A DNA stretch of 64,000 bases from Clostridium hydrogeniformans DSM 21757 (GCF_000686705.1 NZ_JMLJ01000017.1:21263-85262); one strand, 5' to 3'. Counted from the first letter of the stretch, positions 35,023-44,252 are shown. Program-made: numbers and translations. Notes: a model not told the origin generated them from the letters alone.

Positions 35023-36414
35023 TTATAACTCTACTAAATATTTTTTCATTATTCTAACTGCCTCATCTGGTAACTCTTCACTTAATAATCCCATGGCAGA
35101 TAATATATAAGTTTTATCTAGCATAAAACCTGGATTTTTAGGTTTCAATGAATTTAAGTTCTCATTATCAAAACATCCTGACTCTAATATGCTCTTTGGG
35201 TCTTCACTATGAACAAGTACTCCCCCAGTTCCAATTACCCAGTTTACTTCTAATAAATCTTTTCCATGCTGACTGTATATAACTCCAAGTGGAGAATATA
35301 CTGGTTCTACAACTCCTGCATGTCTTTCCATTGCAATATCTGTAGCTACCTTTGCCATGGCCTCATCAAATTCAATCTCTTCTTCTGTACTTGGAACCAT
35401 CATTATGTTTTGGCTCCTACTTCTACAGGTTTCTTCAATATTAATGGACTTATCTTTTAAATGTTTTCTAATTTTTCTTGTTCCTGCTGCCTCCCAGAGA
35501 GAAAGAGCTGAATATCTCATTCCAAGATCTCCTTCTACTGTTCTCTTTGCAAAAGGTTCTTCAAGTCCCCTAAAGGTTACCCCTGGTTTTGTTGGTTCTC
35601 CATCTGCCATAGAATGAATATCTGTAGTTGCTCCTCCGATATCCACAACAACTATTTCTCCAATGCCCTCTTCTTTATCACTACCCTGACTTAGAACCTT
35701 AGCTGCCTTAAGAACTGCAGCTGGTGTTGGCATAAGGATATCGTTTACATAGCTTTCAGCATTTTTAAGCCCTTTAGCCTCTATAATATTATTCATAAAT
35801 ATCTTTCTTATTTCTTCCCTGGCAGGTTCTACATTAAGAACATTAAGCTTAGGCATAACATTTTCTGTTATAGTAAATTTCACATTATTTTCATTAAATA
35901 TTTCATTTATTTTATCATTAACAACTTTGTTACCTGCTACTACAATAGGTATATTTAGATTTGACTCTGCAATAAGCTTTGCATTATGAATTATACAATC
36001 CTTATTCCCTCCATCGGTTCCCCCAGCTAAAAGTATCATATCAACCTTAGAACCTCTAATTTCATTCATTTCAAAGGATGTCAACTCATAACTATAAGTC
36101 TTTATAACTCTTGCTCCTGCTCCCAGGGCTGCTCTTTTAGCCGCCTCTGCTGTTAAATCCGGTACTAACCCAATAGCTACCATTTTAAGACCTCCAGCTG
36201 CTGAGGAACAAGCTAGTTTTTTAATAAAATTTACTTCCATACCTTGAAGCCTACTTACTAACTTTTCATAAGCCTTATTAAATCCAATCATTATATCTTC
36301 TTCTATTGTAGTTATATCCTTAGCTACTGCTAATATCTCTTCATTATCTATATCCACAGCTGTAAGTTTTGTATAGGTACTTCCAAAGTCTATTAATAAA
36401 TAAGCATTTTTCAT
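35023..36414 (-). CDS. glmL: GlmL/MutL, glutamate mutase-associated ASKHA protein
   Basis: This 463-residue protein is encoded between the two mutase subunits, as in other glutamate-fermenting clostridia. It has the ASKHA ATPase fold: LIDFGSTYTKLTAVDID at the N terminus, LLAGGTDGGNKD near residue 130, and VVDIGGATTDIHSM near 260. The family is thought to act as a reactivating factor for the B12 enzyme; direct proof is limited. It follows glmS by 24 bases. Confidence 0.93.
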   Translation of the reverse strand: MKNAYLLIDFGSTYTKLTAVDIDNEEILAVAKDITTIEEDIMIGFNKAYEKLVSRLQGMEVNFIKKLACSSAAGGLKMVAIGLVPDLTAEAAKRAALGAGARVIKTYSYELTSFEMNEIRGSKVDMILLAGGTDGGNKDCIIHNAKLIAESNLNIPIVVAGNKVVNDKINEIFNENNVKFTITENVMPKLNVLNVEPAREEIRKIFMNNIIEAKGLKNAESYVNDILMPTPAAVLKAAKVLSQGSDKEEGIGEIVVVDIGGATTDIHSMADGEPTKPGVTFRGLEEPFAKRTVEGDLGMRYSALSLWEAAGTRKIRKHLKDKSINIEETCRSRSQNIMMVPSTEEEIEFDEAMAKVATDIAMERHAGVVEPVYSPLGVIYSQHGKDLLEVNWVIGTGGVLVHSEDPKSILESGCFDNENLNSLKPKNPGFMLDKTYILSAMGLLSEELPDEAVRIMKKYLVEL

Positions 36415-36438
36415 TACTAAACCCCCAATCTCGGGAAA

Positions 36439-36855
36439 TTAGGCTTGTACCTTTAAATCCTTATTAAGATCCTCTATTGTTGTATCTACAGATGTTCCTG
36501 GTGGATATACCCTATCAAATCCCATAGATTTAAATCTTGAATGTACATCTTCCCAGTTTTGTTTTCCAACTACTATATTGCCTCCAACGTATAGAAGGAT
36601 TCCATCTAATCCTGCTTCATCACAGTTCTCTCTCATTCCTTTACAATCAAGTTCTCCATGACCATATAAGGAAGAAACTAAAATTGCATCTGCATTGGTT
36701 TCTTTTGCAGCATTTATAAAGTCTTCTTGAGGAGATAAAACCCCTATGTTTATAACCTCAAAACCTGCTTCTGTTAATGCATAATCTAATATCTTATTTC
36801 CCACTGCATGACAGTCTGACCCTATGACTCCAAGGACTATTTTATTATTTTTCAT
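36439..36855 (-). CDS. glmS: Glutamate mutase sigma subunit (B12-binding)
   Basis: This 138-residue subunit holds the cobalamin. The base-off, His-on motif DxHxxG appears as D14-C-H16-A-V-G19, followed by the typical SxL (VSSLYG) and GG (YVGGN) loops. Length matches clostridial GlmS (about 137). A strong AGGAGG precedes the ATG. The gntR-type regulator ends 63 bases upstream and no promoter is evident between them. They are probably co-transcribed. Confidence 0.96.
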   Translation of the reverse strand: MKNNKIVLGVIGSDCHAVGNKILDYALTEAGFEVINIGVLSPQEDFINAAKETNADAILVSSLYGHGELDCKGMRENCDEAGLDGILLYVGGNIVVGKQNWEDVHSRFKSMGFDRVYPPGTSVDTTIEDLNKDLKVQA

Positions 36856-36918
36856 ATTCTAATTGCCTCCTAAAAAATTTAAGTGTAGATTTATTTAAAT
36901 AGCCTTAGCTATTTTAAA

Positions 36919-37881
36919 CTAATTTTGAAGTTCAACAATTTTAGATTTTAAGGCTTTCACTGAACCATCATCTAAAGAATATATAAAATTTATTACTTCC
37001 TTATTATCTTTATTTATTTCCATAACATCACTATATCTACCTGGTGAAACTATTATTACATCTGATTTATCCGTTATTTCTTTAATTTCAGCTTTATCCC
37101 TAGTTGTTGAATAAGTTATATCTATATTACTAAGACCAGCTGATTCCAAGGCTCCTTGTATTTTAAACATGAATTCTTCAGATAAACAGAAAAATCCAAA
37201 CCTTGTCCCATCTTGATACCTAGCAATTTTAACTATGGTACTTAAATCTGCATTAATGGCAACCCCTAAAACCTCTTTATGAAAGCCACTAACAATTCTT
37301 GTAACCTCATTAACATGATTAAAAGTAGTTATTACCACCTGACAATTTGTAAGAGTTTGTTTAACTTCCTCATTCATTGTCATTAAATCTGATACCGTTA
37401 AAGGTATTACACTCATATGAGTACTTTCATTAAGCTCTTTTGAAAACATTTTAGCTTGTTCTATATTACATTCAACATATACTGCCACCATTTTATTCAT
37501 TTGTTCAATTTTTTCTCTAACTCTATTTTCTACTATATCTAAGAACTCTTCTATACTCATTCCAGTTTCAAGAGCTTCCTCTAACCCTAGATCTACAAAT
37601 TTAACTATTTTATCTTTTATATTTTGATTTTGCCAACTTCTTCCTTCCTCTGCAACGAAGGTTCCTTTTCCTTGGTATGATTTTAATACACCTTCTTTTT
37701 CTAATTCCTTATAAGCAGTACTTACAGTATTCCTGCTAACCTTTAAATTTTCTGCTAATTCTCTTTCTGTTGGCATTTTTGATCCAACCTTGAGAGAGCC
37801 ATTTCTTATCTGGTTCATTATCTGTTTCTTAACTTGTAAGTATAAAGGAATTCCATTATTTTTAGTTATTACTATTTCCAT
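36919..37881 (-). CDS. GntR-family transcriptional regulator of the methylaspartate genes
   Basis: The first 75 residues of this 320-residue protein are a GntR winged helix (MPTERELAENLKVSRNTVSTAYKELEKEGVLKSYQGKGTFVAEEG). The remaining 240 form a domain I do not recognise. It has alternating alpha/beta pattern (VVITTFNHVNEVTRIV, DVIIVSPGRYSDV), somewhat like a periplasmic-binding fold, and probably senses a pathway metabolite. It leads the glm operon and has a TGGACTAA-repeat operator over its own transcription start, so autoregulation is likely. Confidence 0.88.
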   Translation of the reverse strand: MEIVITKNNGIPLYLQVKKQIMNQIRNGSLKVGSKMPTERELAENLKVSRNTVSTAYKELEKEGVLKSYQGKGTFVAEEGRSWQNQNIKDKIVKFVDLGLEEALETGMSIEEFLDIVENRVREKIEQMNKMVAVYVECNIEQAKMFSKELNESTHMSVIPLTVSDLMTMNEEVKQTLTNCQVVITTFNHVNEVTRIVSGFHKEVLGVAINADLSTIVKIARYQDGTRFGFFCLSEEFMFKIQGALESAGLSNIDITYSTTRDKAEIKEITDKSDVIIVSPGRYSDVMEINKDNKEVINFIYSLDDGSVKALKSKIVELQN

Positions 37882-37903
37882 GATTCTACCCTCCCAAAGT
37901 GAA

Positions 37904-37928
37904 ATGGATTAGTCCATTAGTCCATCCA
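37904..37928. promoter_or_regulatory. Operator of the gntR-glm operon
   Basis: The palindrome ATGGA-TTAG-TCCAT (37904-37917) is followed by another TTAG-TCCA and a further TCCA. Read on the minus strand this is TGGACTAA twice in tandem. It covers the expected +1, just after the -10 box, a typical repressor position. Confidence 0.6.
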
Positions 37929-37933
37929 CCATT

Positions 37934-37962
37934 ATGATACCATATGTATAAAACGTTATCAA
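37934..37962 (-). promoter_or_regulatory. Candidate sigma-A promoter of the gntR-glm operon
   Basis: On the minus strand TTGATA (37957-37962) and TATCAT (37934-37939) are 17 bases apart. Transcription would start within the TGGACTAA operator. Confidence 0.6.
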
Positions 37963-38126
37963 TGATAAGACTAATTTTTCTGAAATTTATGTGAAACTAT
38001 TTTTAAACCCTATATTTTTTTTGCAATTAGTAATATTTTAAGGAAATTTTTATTATAAATTATAGTAATTAATATTTATTCCTTTTGAAGTTTTGTATTC
38101 TTTTTAATTTAGGAGGTATTTCTTTT

Positions 38127-38903
38127 ATGAATAATAAAACTAACATATTTGATGTTGTATCCTATATACTTATATCCCTATTAGTAATAGTTCTGTTCTA
38201 CAGCTTTATAAAAATTATATATCTACATATTAATAGGATTCCTCGCAACAGTGTTAATGTGTCTCCTATTACTGGAGAAATCCTCTCTCCAGTATCCTCA
38301 TCAAGAGAAGCTATAGAAGTAACATATTCACAATTTAAAGACCTAGAGTCCTTTTCTGGTATCAACAAGGCCAATCTTATATATGAATACATAGATCCTA
38401 AGTTAGGTCACATATATAAGACTGTGTTTTACGATACTCCTCCAGGTAATAATTACCCTGTTTTAAATATTGAAAAAATACCTTTATTAGAATTACCTAA
38501 ACTAAACTTCTCTAGTGCATTAGATGAAAAAATTGGCTCTTTTGATAGTGCCAATTCAGTGTACTTAAAAATAAATGGACTTATTTCTTCATCCTTTCTT
38601 TTTGAAAATGGAGAATATATATATTATAAAGATAAGACCCCAGAAAGAGATTTAAATGATGGGAAAAAGATAACTGTTTCTAATATAATACTGCAGTTAT
38701 CAAAGGAGGAATATCCAAATAAAACTACCACAGGTAGTGGAGAAGGATTTTTATTTATGGCTGGAAAAGTCATAAAAATTAATTGGAAGAAAGAATCTAG
38801 TCCTATAAGATTTTATGATGAAAATGGTAATGAGATCTCTTTAGTAAAAGGTAAAACCTGGTTTGCTATAGGAAATAAAGAAACTTCTGTTGTTTATGAC
38901 TAA
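38127..38903 (+). CDS. Membrane-anchored DUF3048/YerB-like protein
   Basis: This 258-residue protein has one transmembrane segment (about residues 11-33). An outer domain follows. The stretch GINKANLIYEYIDPKLGHIYKTVFYD resembles part of DUF3048, and the C terminus (GSGEGFLFMAGKVIKINWKKE, RFYDENGNEISLVKGKTWFAI) matches the DUF3048 C-terminal domain. It is shorter than usual YerB lipoproteins, and the lipobox is replaced by a transmembrane anchor. The ATG at 38127 has AGGAGG 10 bases upstream. Function of the family is unknown. Confidence 0.75.
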   Translation: MNNKTNIFDVVSYILISLLVIVLFYSFIKIIYLHINRIPRNSVNVSPITGEILSPVSSSREAIEVTYSQFKDLESFSGINKANLIYEYIDPKLGHIYKTVFYDTPPGNNYPVLNIEKIPLLELPKLNFSSALDEKIGSFDSANSVYLKINGLISSSFLFENGEYIYYKDKTPERDLNDGKKITVSNIILQLSKEEYPNKTTTGSGEGFLFMAGKVIKINWKKESSPIRFYDENGNEISLVKGKTWFAIGNKETSVVYD

Positions 38904-39038
38904 AACTAAGGTTTTATAAATCATTATAGTATATGATGTAATTTTTTATTAGATTCTATATGACATTTATTGAGAACAATATATACCTTTTAAAAACTTG
39001 TCTTTAAAACCTAATTTATGTATATTACCTTAAATACA

Positions 39039-39066
39039 AAAAATAGGCAATAATATGCCTATTTTT
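39039..39066. terminator. Terminator between the convergent DUF3048-like and cwlD genes
   Basis: An 11-base stem (39039-39049 with 39056-39066), A-rich on the left and T-rich on the right, has a 6-base loop. It can serve both convergent genes. Confidence 0.7.
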
Positions 39067-39085
39067 ATTTATTTCCTAGGAAATT

Positions 39086-39784
39086 TTATTCCTTTGACGA
39101 AGAATAGTATTTTTTAACTCCTTTTGTAATAGCTTCTGCAATTTTATTTTGATACTCATCCTTCTTTAAAAGGACTTCTTCTTGAGGGTTTGATAAAAAT
39201 CCACATTCTACTATTATACATGGTGCTTCATACTTATCCCTAAGTATCCTATATTGATCTAGTGCTGGTTTTGCTAATCTATGATTGTTAGAATCTAGGT
39301 TTTCCTTGAAACTTTCTTGTATGGTCTCTGCTGCCACCTTACTTTCTGAAAAATCTGAATACCATATTTGCGATCCTTTTGATTTACTGCTTGTAAACAT
39401 ATTAAGATGGATACTTATAAACATATCACAATTAGTTTCTTTCTTCAGTTCACATCTTCTACTTAGGTCCTCAGACTTTCTTTTTTTAACCTTAGCATCC
39501 GTAGAGGTATCTAGGCTCTTATCCTCTTCCCTAGTCATATAAACTTCATACCCCTCTTTTTCTAGGCTCTCCTTTAATTTTTTAGATATGTCTAAATTTA
39601 TTCCTTTTTCTATGGTTCCATTCTTAGATTTAGCTCCTCCATCAAAGCCTCCATGACCTGGGTCTATTAAGATAATCTTCTTGTTATTATCTTTAGAATA
39701 AGCCACTACATAATTTAATGAACTACATAATAAAGTAATTATAATAGTAGCTAGAGTTATGTATATTTTTTTATGTCTTTTCAT
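39086..39784 (-). CDS. cwlD: N-acetylmuramoyl-L-alanine amidase, CwlD type
   Basis: CwlD strips peptides from muramic acid in the forming spore cortex, the first step to muramic-delta-lactam. The 232 residues have a signal peptide or anchor (about 7-29) and one Amidase_3 domain. Zinc ligands H44 (DPGHGG), E59 (TIEKGIN) and H126 (SIHLN) and catalytic E193 (VECGFLSN) are present. Length fits CwlD rather than the larger vegetative amidases. AGGAGGAG precedes the ATG. A CATATTA about 30 bases upstream resembles a sigma-G -10 box, but I found no matching -35. Confidence 0.88.
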   Translation of the reverse strand: MKRHKKIYITLATIIITLLCSSLNYVVAYSKDNNKKIILIDPGHGGFDGGAKSKNGTIEKGINLDISKKLKESLEKEGYEVYMTREEDKSLDTSTDAKVKKRKSEDLSRRCELKKETNCDMFISIHLNMFTSSKSKGSQIWYSDFSESKVAAETIQESFKENLDSNNHRLAKPALDQYRILRDKYEAPCIIVECGFLSNPQEEVLLKKDEYQNKIAEAITKGVKKYYSSSKE

Positions 39785-40266
39785 CTAACTCCTCCTTATA
39801 TTAGCCATAATATGAAGTTAGTTTGCTCACTTTTCTTGTATTTATGTTTAGTCTTATTTTTACATATCTTAATTATTAGCATTAAATGTTTATATCTCTT
39901 AAATTAAGATATTAATCTACTCTTTAATCATTTATATAAAAATTCGCTTATACGGTTTTAAGTTTTAAAATCACTTTAAACATCTACTTAAAATAATTTA
40001 AGTAGATGTTTAATGAATAAGTTAAACTTTATTCTTAAATCCCTATATAAGGTTTTTAGCTTGAATCTTAACTTATACATGCACTTAAATCCTTTAAGAC
40101 CTTAGATCTTAAGTAGTGCATAAGATAAGTTTTGAATTGAAAACCCTATATATAATTTTACTATTTATAAATATTAAATACTAAAAAACATCGTGAAGCT
40201 TACTTCACGATGCTTTTTTAAATCTTTATTATATTATTATTTCAACATATTTTAATTTATCGTTGA
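39785..40266. other. Gene-free stretch upstream of cwlD with several hairpins
   Basis: No gene is recognised in these 482 bases. They contain a perfect 15-base stem (39976-39990 with 39999-40013), a longer imperfect stem-loop (40070-40131) and the terminator of the Na/Pi transporter gene (40189-40212). The first two are not explained by the neighbouring genes. Confidence 0.55.
40189..40212 (-). terminator. Terminator of the Na/Pi transporter gene
   Basis: A 10-base stem (40189-40198 with 40203-40212) with a 4-base loop is followed in the minus-strand transcript by six U. It lies 55 bases after the stop codon. Confidence 0.85.
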
Positions 40267-41880
40267 CTATCTATGCTTATTTAATACAGCCTCAGCTATA
40301 TTCATAGCATGGTCTCCTATTCTCTCTAAGTTGTTTATCAAGTCAAGGAAAACAGCTCCAGCATGTGCACTACATGTGCCATCATTAAGTCTTTTTATGT
40401 GATTTTCTCTTAACTCTTTTTCTAATACGTCTATTCTTGCCTCTACAGCTATTATAGACTCTGCCTTAAACTTATCCCCTGTTTCATAGCTTTCAATAGC
40501 TATAGTAATAGCATTTAAGGTGTAATCAAATATATGCTTAGCTTCATCTTCTGCTATCTTAGAATAAGTTAAACTCTTAGCTATTTTTTCTAAAGTAAGC
40601 TCAGCTATATTTTTAGCATGATCTCCTACTCTTTCTATATCATTAACTACATGGAAAGTAGATGCAACTATTCCTCTTTCTTTATCTGATAAATCACTCT
40701 TAGATAACTTTACAAGATAATTAGTTATATCATACTCTAATGCGTTTATTATTTTTTCATTTTCATAAACCTTTTTAACAAGTGCTTCGTCATTTTCCAA
40801 GAAGCCTCTCATGGTAAGATCCAGATTCTCTTTAGCCTTATTTGCCATTCTTATTGTTTCTTTAATAACTTGCCCACTTGCTATAACTGGAGTTTCTAAC
40901 AATCTATCATCTAGATATGCCGCTCCAACCTTTTCTATTTCAGCTTCTCCTGGTATTAGTTTATTAACTATTATTATTAAGTAGTTTATAAGAGGTAACA
41001 TAACAATAGTATTAGTTACATTAAACACAGTATGTGCATTAGCTATTTGTCTCTTTATATCTCCTGGTGTTAGAGACTCTACTAAGTGTGTCAGAGGAGT
41101 CATTAAAGGTAAAAATACTAATGTACCTGCTAGGTTAAATATTAAGTGTATAAGAGCAGCCTTTCTAGCTGTTTTATTAGTTCCTATACTAGATAATAAT
41201 GCTGTTACACAAGTACCTATGTTACATCCAAAAATAACTGGTAGAGCAACACTCATGTTTATAGCTCCAGTACTTGCTAATGCTATAAGTAAACCTGTGG
41301 TTGCTGATGAACTTTGAAGTACCGCTGTCATAGCAAGACCAGTTATAATTCCTAGTATCCAGTTGTCTCCAATCATCAAAATAAAGTCTTTAAATGCTGG
41401 TGAATCCTTCATAGGTGTCATGGCTTCTGACATAACTCCAAGTCCCATAAATAATATACCAAAACCTAAAATTATATTTCCTAAATCTCTTCTCTTTTTA
41501 TTTTTTGAAAATAATATAATTGCGGTTCCAATTCCTATAAATATTGGTGCTACATCTTCAAGTTTAAATGCTACCAATTGAGCTGTTACTGTTGTACCTA
41601 TATTGGCACCTATTATAACGCCGGCTGCTTGAGATAAGTTCATAAGTCCTGCATTAACAAATCCAACTACCATTACTGTAGTTGCACTACTACTCTGTAT
41701 TATCGCTGTAACTGCAGCTCCAACTACTACTGCCATTATTCTGTTAGATGTTACTTTTTCTAGTATGCTTTTTAGCTTTTCTCCAGCTACATTCTCTAGA
41801 CCGTCTCCCATTAGCTTCATTCCATAAAGAAATAAACCTAATCCTCCAATTAAACCAATAATCATCCCTACAGTATCCAA
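40267..41880 (-). CDS. Na/Pi cotransporter family protein with PhoU domain
   Basis: This 537-residue membrane protein has two inverted Na_Pi_cotrans repeats (about 1-310), each with the QSSSATT signature (IIQSSSATTVMVVGFV and VLQSSSATTGLLIALAS). A cytoplasmic PhoU-like helical domain follows from about residue 340 (EYDITNYLVKLSKSDLSDKE, LINNLERIGDHAMNIAEA). It is an NptA/YjbB-type phosphate transporter; direction of transport is not settled for the family. No Pho genes lie next to it. Confidence 0.9.
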   Translation of the reverse strand: MDTVGMIIGLIGGLGLFLYGMKLMGDGLENVAGEKLKSILEKVTSNRIMAVVVGAAVTAIIQSSSATTVMVVGFVNAGLMNLSQAAGVIIGANIGTTVTAQLVAFKLEDVAPIFIGIGTAIILFSKNKKRRDLGNIILGFGILFMGLGVMSEAMTPMKDSPAFKDFILMIGDNWILGIITGLAMTAVLQSSSATTGLLIALASTGAINMSVALPVIFGCNIGTCVTALLSSIGTNKTARKAALIHLIFNLAGTLVFLPLMTPLTHLVESLTPGDIKRQIANAHTVFNVTNTIVMLPLINYLIIIVNKLIPGEAEIEKVGAAYLDDRLLETPVIASGQVIKETIRMANKAKENLDLTMRGFLENDEALVKKVYENEKIINALEYDITNYLVKLSKSDLSDKERGIVASTFHVVNDIERVGDHAKNIAELTLEKIAKSLTYSKIAEDEAKHIFDYTLNAITIAIESYETGDKFKAESIIAVEARIDVLEKELRENHIKRLNDGTCSAHAGAVFLDLINNLERIGDHAMNIAEAVLNKHR

Positions 41881-42483
41881 AACTTATACTCCTCCATTTT
41901 TATGAAAAATTAATTTGACCACTATATATATTAACTAAAAAAAATGTAATTGTTAAGATTTATATGTACTTTTTAACCTAAACTTAATATTCCCCACTAA
42001 AAAATGGTTATATTTTTTAGTATTTCATAAAGAGACTCTATATATTCATTAAAATTCATATATAATTATGGTTTATCATTCATAATATAATGAAATATTA
42101 ATTATATATTAAACCCTTGTAAAATTAGTTATAATTTACATGCTAATTTTATAAATTAACTTCACCTTGTATATTTAATATTTATAGTTTAAAACTCAAA
42201 CCCCGTCTGTACTTATTCTAGGACTTAAATACTCCCCCTAAGTTAAACTATTTTCTACTTAGCTTATATAAGCTTTAATAACACATCTAAATAATATGTT
42301 ATTAAAGCTTACACTTCTAATATAGGTGCTTAACTCAAAACTTACTTTATCTCATGCTTAAAATGTGCATTTTTAATAAGCTAATTCATGGATAATCTAA
42401 GTGGAAAGATTAAAATCCTATATTTATTATTAAGTTTGATTGTAATTGTTGACTATAATAATGCTTATTAATTACAAAATAAA
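41881..42483. other. Gene-free AT-rich stretch between the Na/Pi transporter gene and rpsI
   Basis: These 600 bases hold no recognised gene. A perfect 15-base inverted repeat (42269-42283 with 42297-42311) lies within, without a T-run. The promoter of the transporter gene should be in the left part but no convincing boxes were found. Confidence 0.5.
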
Positions 42484-42504
42484 AAGAGAGGCAATGCCTC
42501 TCTT
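42484..42504 (-). terminator. Terminator of the rplM-rpsI operon
   Basis: A 9-base stem AAGAGAGGC/GCCTCTCTT with a 3-base loop is followed in the minus-strand transcript by TTTTTATTTT, 7 bases after the rpsI stop codon. Confidence 0.9.
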
Positions 42505-42510
42505 GAAATA

Positions 42511-42903
42511 TTATCTCTTTGAGAATTGAGGAGCTCTTCTTGCCTTCTTAAGACCGTATTTCTTTCTTTCCTTCATTCTTGGGTCTCTTGTTAAGAATCC
42601 AGCCTTCTTTAATTCTGGTTTTAAGCTCTCATCAGCTTTTACTAAAGCTCTAGTTATTCCATGTCTTATAGCTCCCGCTTGGCCTGTGAATCCACCACCA
42701 TTTACGTTAACTAAAACATCGAATTTTTCTTTAGTTCCTGTTAAGTTTAATGGTTGGTTAACTATTAATCTTAAAGTCTCTAAACCGAAATAATTTTCTA
42801 TATCTCTCTTATTAATTACAACTCTTCCTTCGCCTGGTACTAATCTTACTCTAGCTACGGATTTCTTTCTTCTTCCTGTTGCCATGTATTGAACCTTAGC
42901 CAT
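42511..42903 (-). CDS. rpsI: 30S ribosomal protein S9
   Basis: At 130 residues this is standard length. It begins [20 protein letters not shown] and ends [12 protein letters not shown], the basic tail that reaches the P-site tRNA. It lies 24 bases after rplM in the conserved L13-S9 operon. Confidence 0.98.
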   Translation of the reverse strand: MAKVQYMATGRRKKSVARVRLVPGEGRVVINKRDIENYFGLETLRLIVNQPLNLTGTKEKFDVLVNVNGGGFTGQAGAIRHGITRALVKADESLKPELKKAGFLTRDPRMKERKKYGLKKARRAPQFSKR

Positions 42904-42927
42904 TTTTATTCCTCCTCCCAGTAACTA

Positions 42928-43362
42928 TTAGTACTTTAACTCAAGTACTTCTGGATTTTGCGCTTGCTGATCATGCTCTTGGCCTCTATAAACCTTAAGC
43001 TTCTTTAACATTTTTCTTCCAAGAACACCTGTTGGAAGCATTCTTCTTACTGCTTCTTCAAAAGCGAATTCTGGTTTCTTTTCAAGCACTTCTCTGTATG
43101 GAATCTCTTTTAATCCACCTGGATATAAAGAGTGCTTTCTCATGAACTTTTGATCTAATTTCTTACCAGTTAATACTACCTGTTCAGCATTAATAACTAT
43201 TACGAAATCTCCTGTATCAACATTCGGTGTGAATGTTGGCTTATTTTTTCCTCTTAATATTGAAGCAACTTGGCTAGCTACTCTTCCTAGTGGCTTTCCA
43301 GCAGCATCAACTACATACCATTTTCTTTCAACTTCTTGTTGCTTTGCGATGTATGATTTCAT
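42928..43362 (-). CDS. rplM: 50S ribosomal protein L13
   Basis: L13 is an early-assembly protein. The 144 residues show [20 protein letters not shown] near the start and the [15 protein letters not shown] block near residue 80. A leader with a strong promoter and a foldable segment lies upstream, as expected for an L13-controlled operon. Confidence 0.98.
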   Translation of the reverse strand: MKSYIAKQQEVERKWYVVDAAGKPLGRVASQVASILRGKNKPTFTPNVDTGDFVIVINAEQVVLTGKKLDQKFMRKHSLYPGGLKEIPYREVLEKKPEFAFEEAVRRMLPTGVLGRKMLKKLKVYRGQEHDQQAQNPEVLELKY

Positions 43363-43384
43363 CCTATTTCCCTCCCTGAACTGA

Positions 43385-43463
43385 TCATTAGGTTTTGATT
43401 AAGTCCGCATATATGTCAAGATCCGGGCATGTGGACCTTATACACTATGATACACTTTAAAAA
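43385..43463 (-). promoter_or_regulatory. Candidate L13 leader (autoregulatory RNA)
   Basis: The transcript from the promoter at 43471-43499 has a leader of about 100 bases. It contains an AAGGTCC...GGACTT stem enclosing a further GC-containing segment. An L13-binding leader is known upstream of rplM in Firmicutes; assignment here rests on position and folding only. Confidence 0.45.
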
Positions 43464-43470
43464 CAAATTA

Positions 43471-43499
43471 ATTATAATACATTTAGCCGGGTGTGTCAA
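43471..43499 (-). promoter_or_regulatory. Sigma-A promoter of rplM-rpsI
   Basis: On the minus strand a consensus TTGACA (43494-43499) and consensus TATAAT (43471-43476) are exactly 17 bases apart. This is the strongest promoter seen in the window. Confidence 0.88.
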
Positions 43500-43514
43500 T
43501 GCATTTTTTTTAAA

Positions 43515-44252
43515 TTAATAAAATACTTCTAAAAGCTCTAACCCCATTGGTGGAACTACTATTCCAGCTAACTTTCTATCCTTTTTATCTATTATATTTT
43601 TTATTTCACCAGGATTTATTTTTTTTCTTCCAACCTCTATTAAAGTTCCAACCATAATTCTAACCATATTATATAAAAAACCATCACCAGTTACATAAAT
43701 TTTTATAAGATCTTCTTCCTTTTCTATCTTAACTCTGTGAATAGTTCTCACTGTAGTTTTTACAGAACTACCTAATGTCCTAAAGGCCTCGAAGTCATGA
43801 GTACCTTCAAAATACTTAGCCCCTTCTATAATTAAATCTAAATCTAAAGCATCCTTTACTAAATAAACATAGTTCCTATGTATAGCTGATGGTACTCTCC
43901 TATTTAATATAGTATAGCAATATGTTTTTCCTTTACTATTGTATCTAGAATGGAATTTTTCCTCTACCTCTTCTGAAAATGTAACCACTATATCTTTGGG
44001 TAATTTATTATTTATTGCATATAGAAACTTTTCTCCTGGTATACTACTGTTAGTGCTAAAATTAGCTGTATATGCCCTTGAATGGACTCCTGAGTCTGTT
44101 CTACTACATCCTATCACTTCTATACTCTCTTCTTTTGTAACCTCTCCTACAGCTCTTTCAACCTCTCCTTGAATAGTTTTACCATTTTTTTGCTTTTGCC
44201 ATCCTCTATAATTTGTTCCATCATATTCTAAAATAAGTTTTATATTTCTCAT
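43515..44252 (-). CDS. truA: tRNA pseudouridine(38-40) synthase
   Basis: TruA isomerises uridines 38-40 in the anticodon stem. The 245 residues contain the catalytic Asp in GCSRTDSGVHSR (about residue 52) and family blocks GTHDFEAFRTLGSS and FLYNMVRIMVGTL. It lies downstream of ecfT, a gene order common in clostridia. The 160-base gap with hairpins before it suggests a partial boundary. Confidence 0.95.
   Translation of the reverse strand: MRNIKLILEYDGTNYRGWQKQKNGKTIQGEVERAVGEVTKEESIEVIGCSRTDSGVHSRAYTANFSTNSSIPGEKFLYAINNKLPKDIVVTFSEEVEEKFHSRYNSKGKTYCYTILNRRVPSAIHRNYVYLVKDALDLDLIIEGAKYFEGTHDFEAFRTLGSSVKTTVRTIHRVKIEKEEDLIKIYVTGDGFLYNMVRIMVGTLIEVGRKKINPGEIKNIIDKKDRKLAGIVVPPMGLELLEVFY

Noticed and set aside
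36856..36918. Possible cobalamin riboswitch before glmS
   Set aside because: The gap is only 63 bases and shows no B12-box-like sequence; glmS is most likely read from the gntR promoter.
42261..42311. Terminator for the Na/Pi transporter or rpsI
   Set aside because: The 15-base inverted repeat has no T-run, is on the wrong side of the transporter start, and rpsI already has a strong terminator at 42484-42504.
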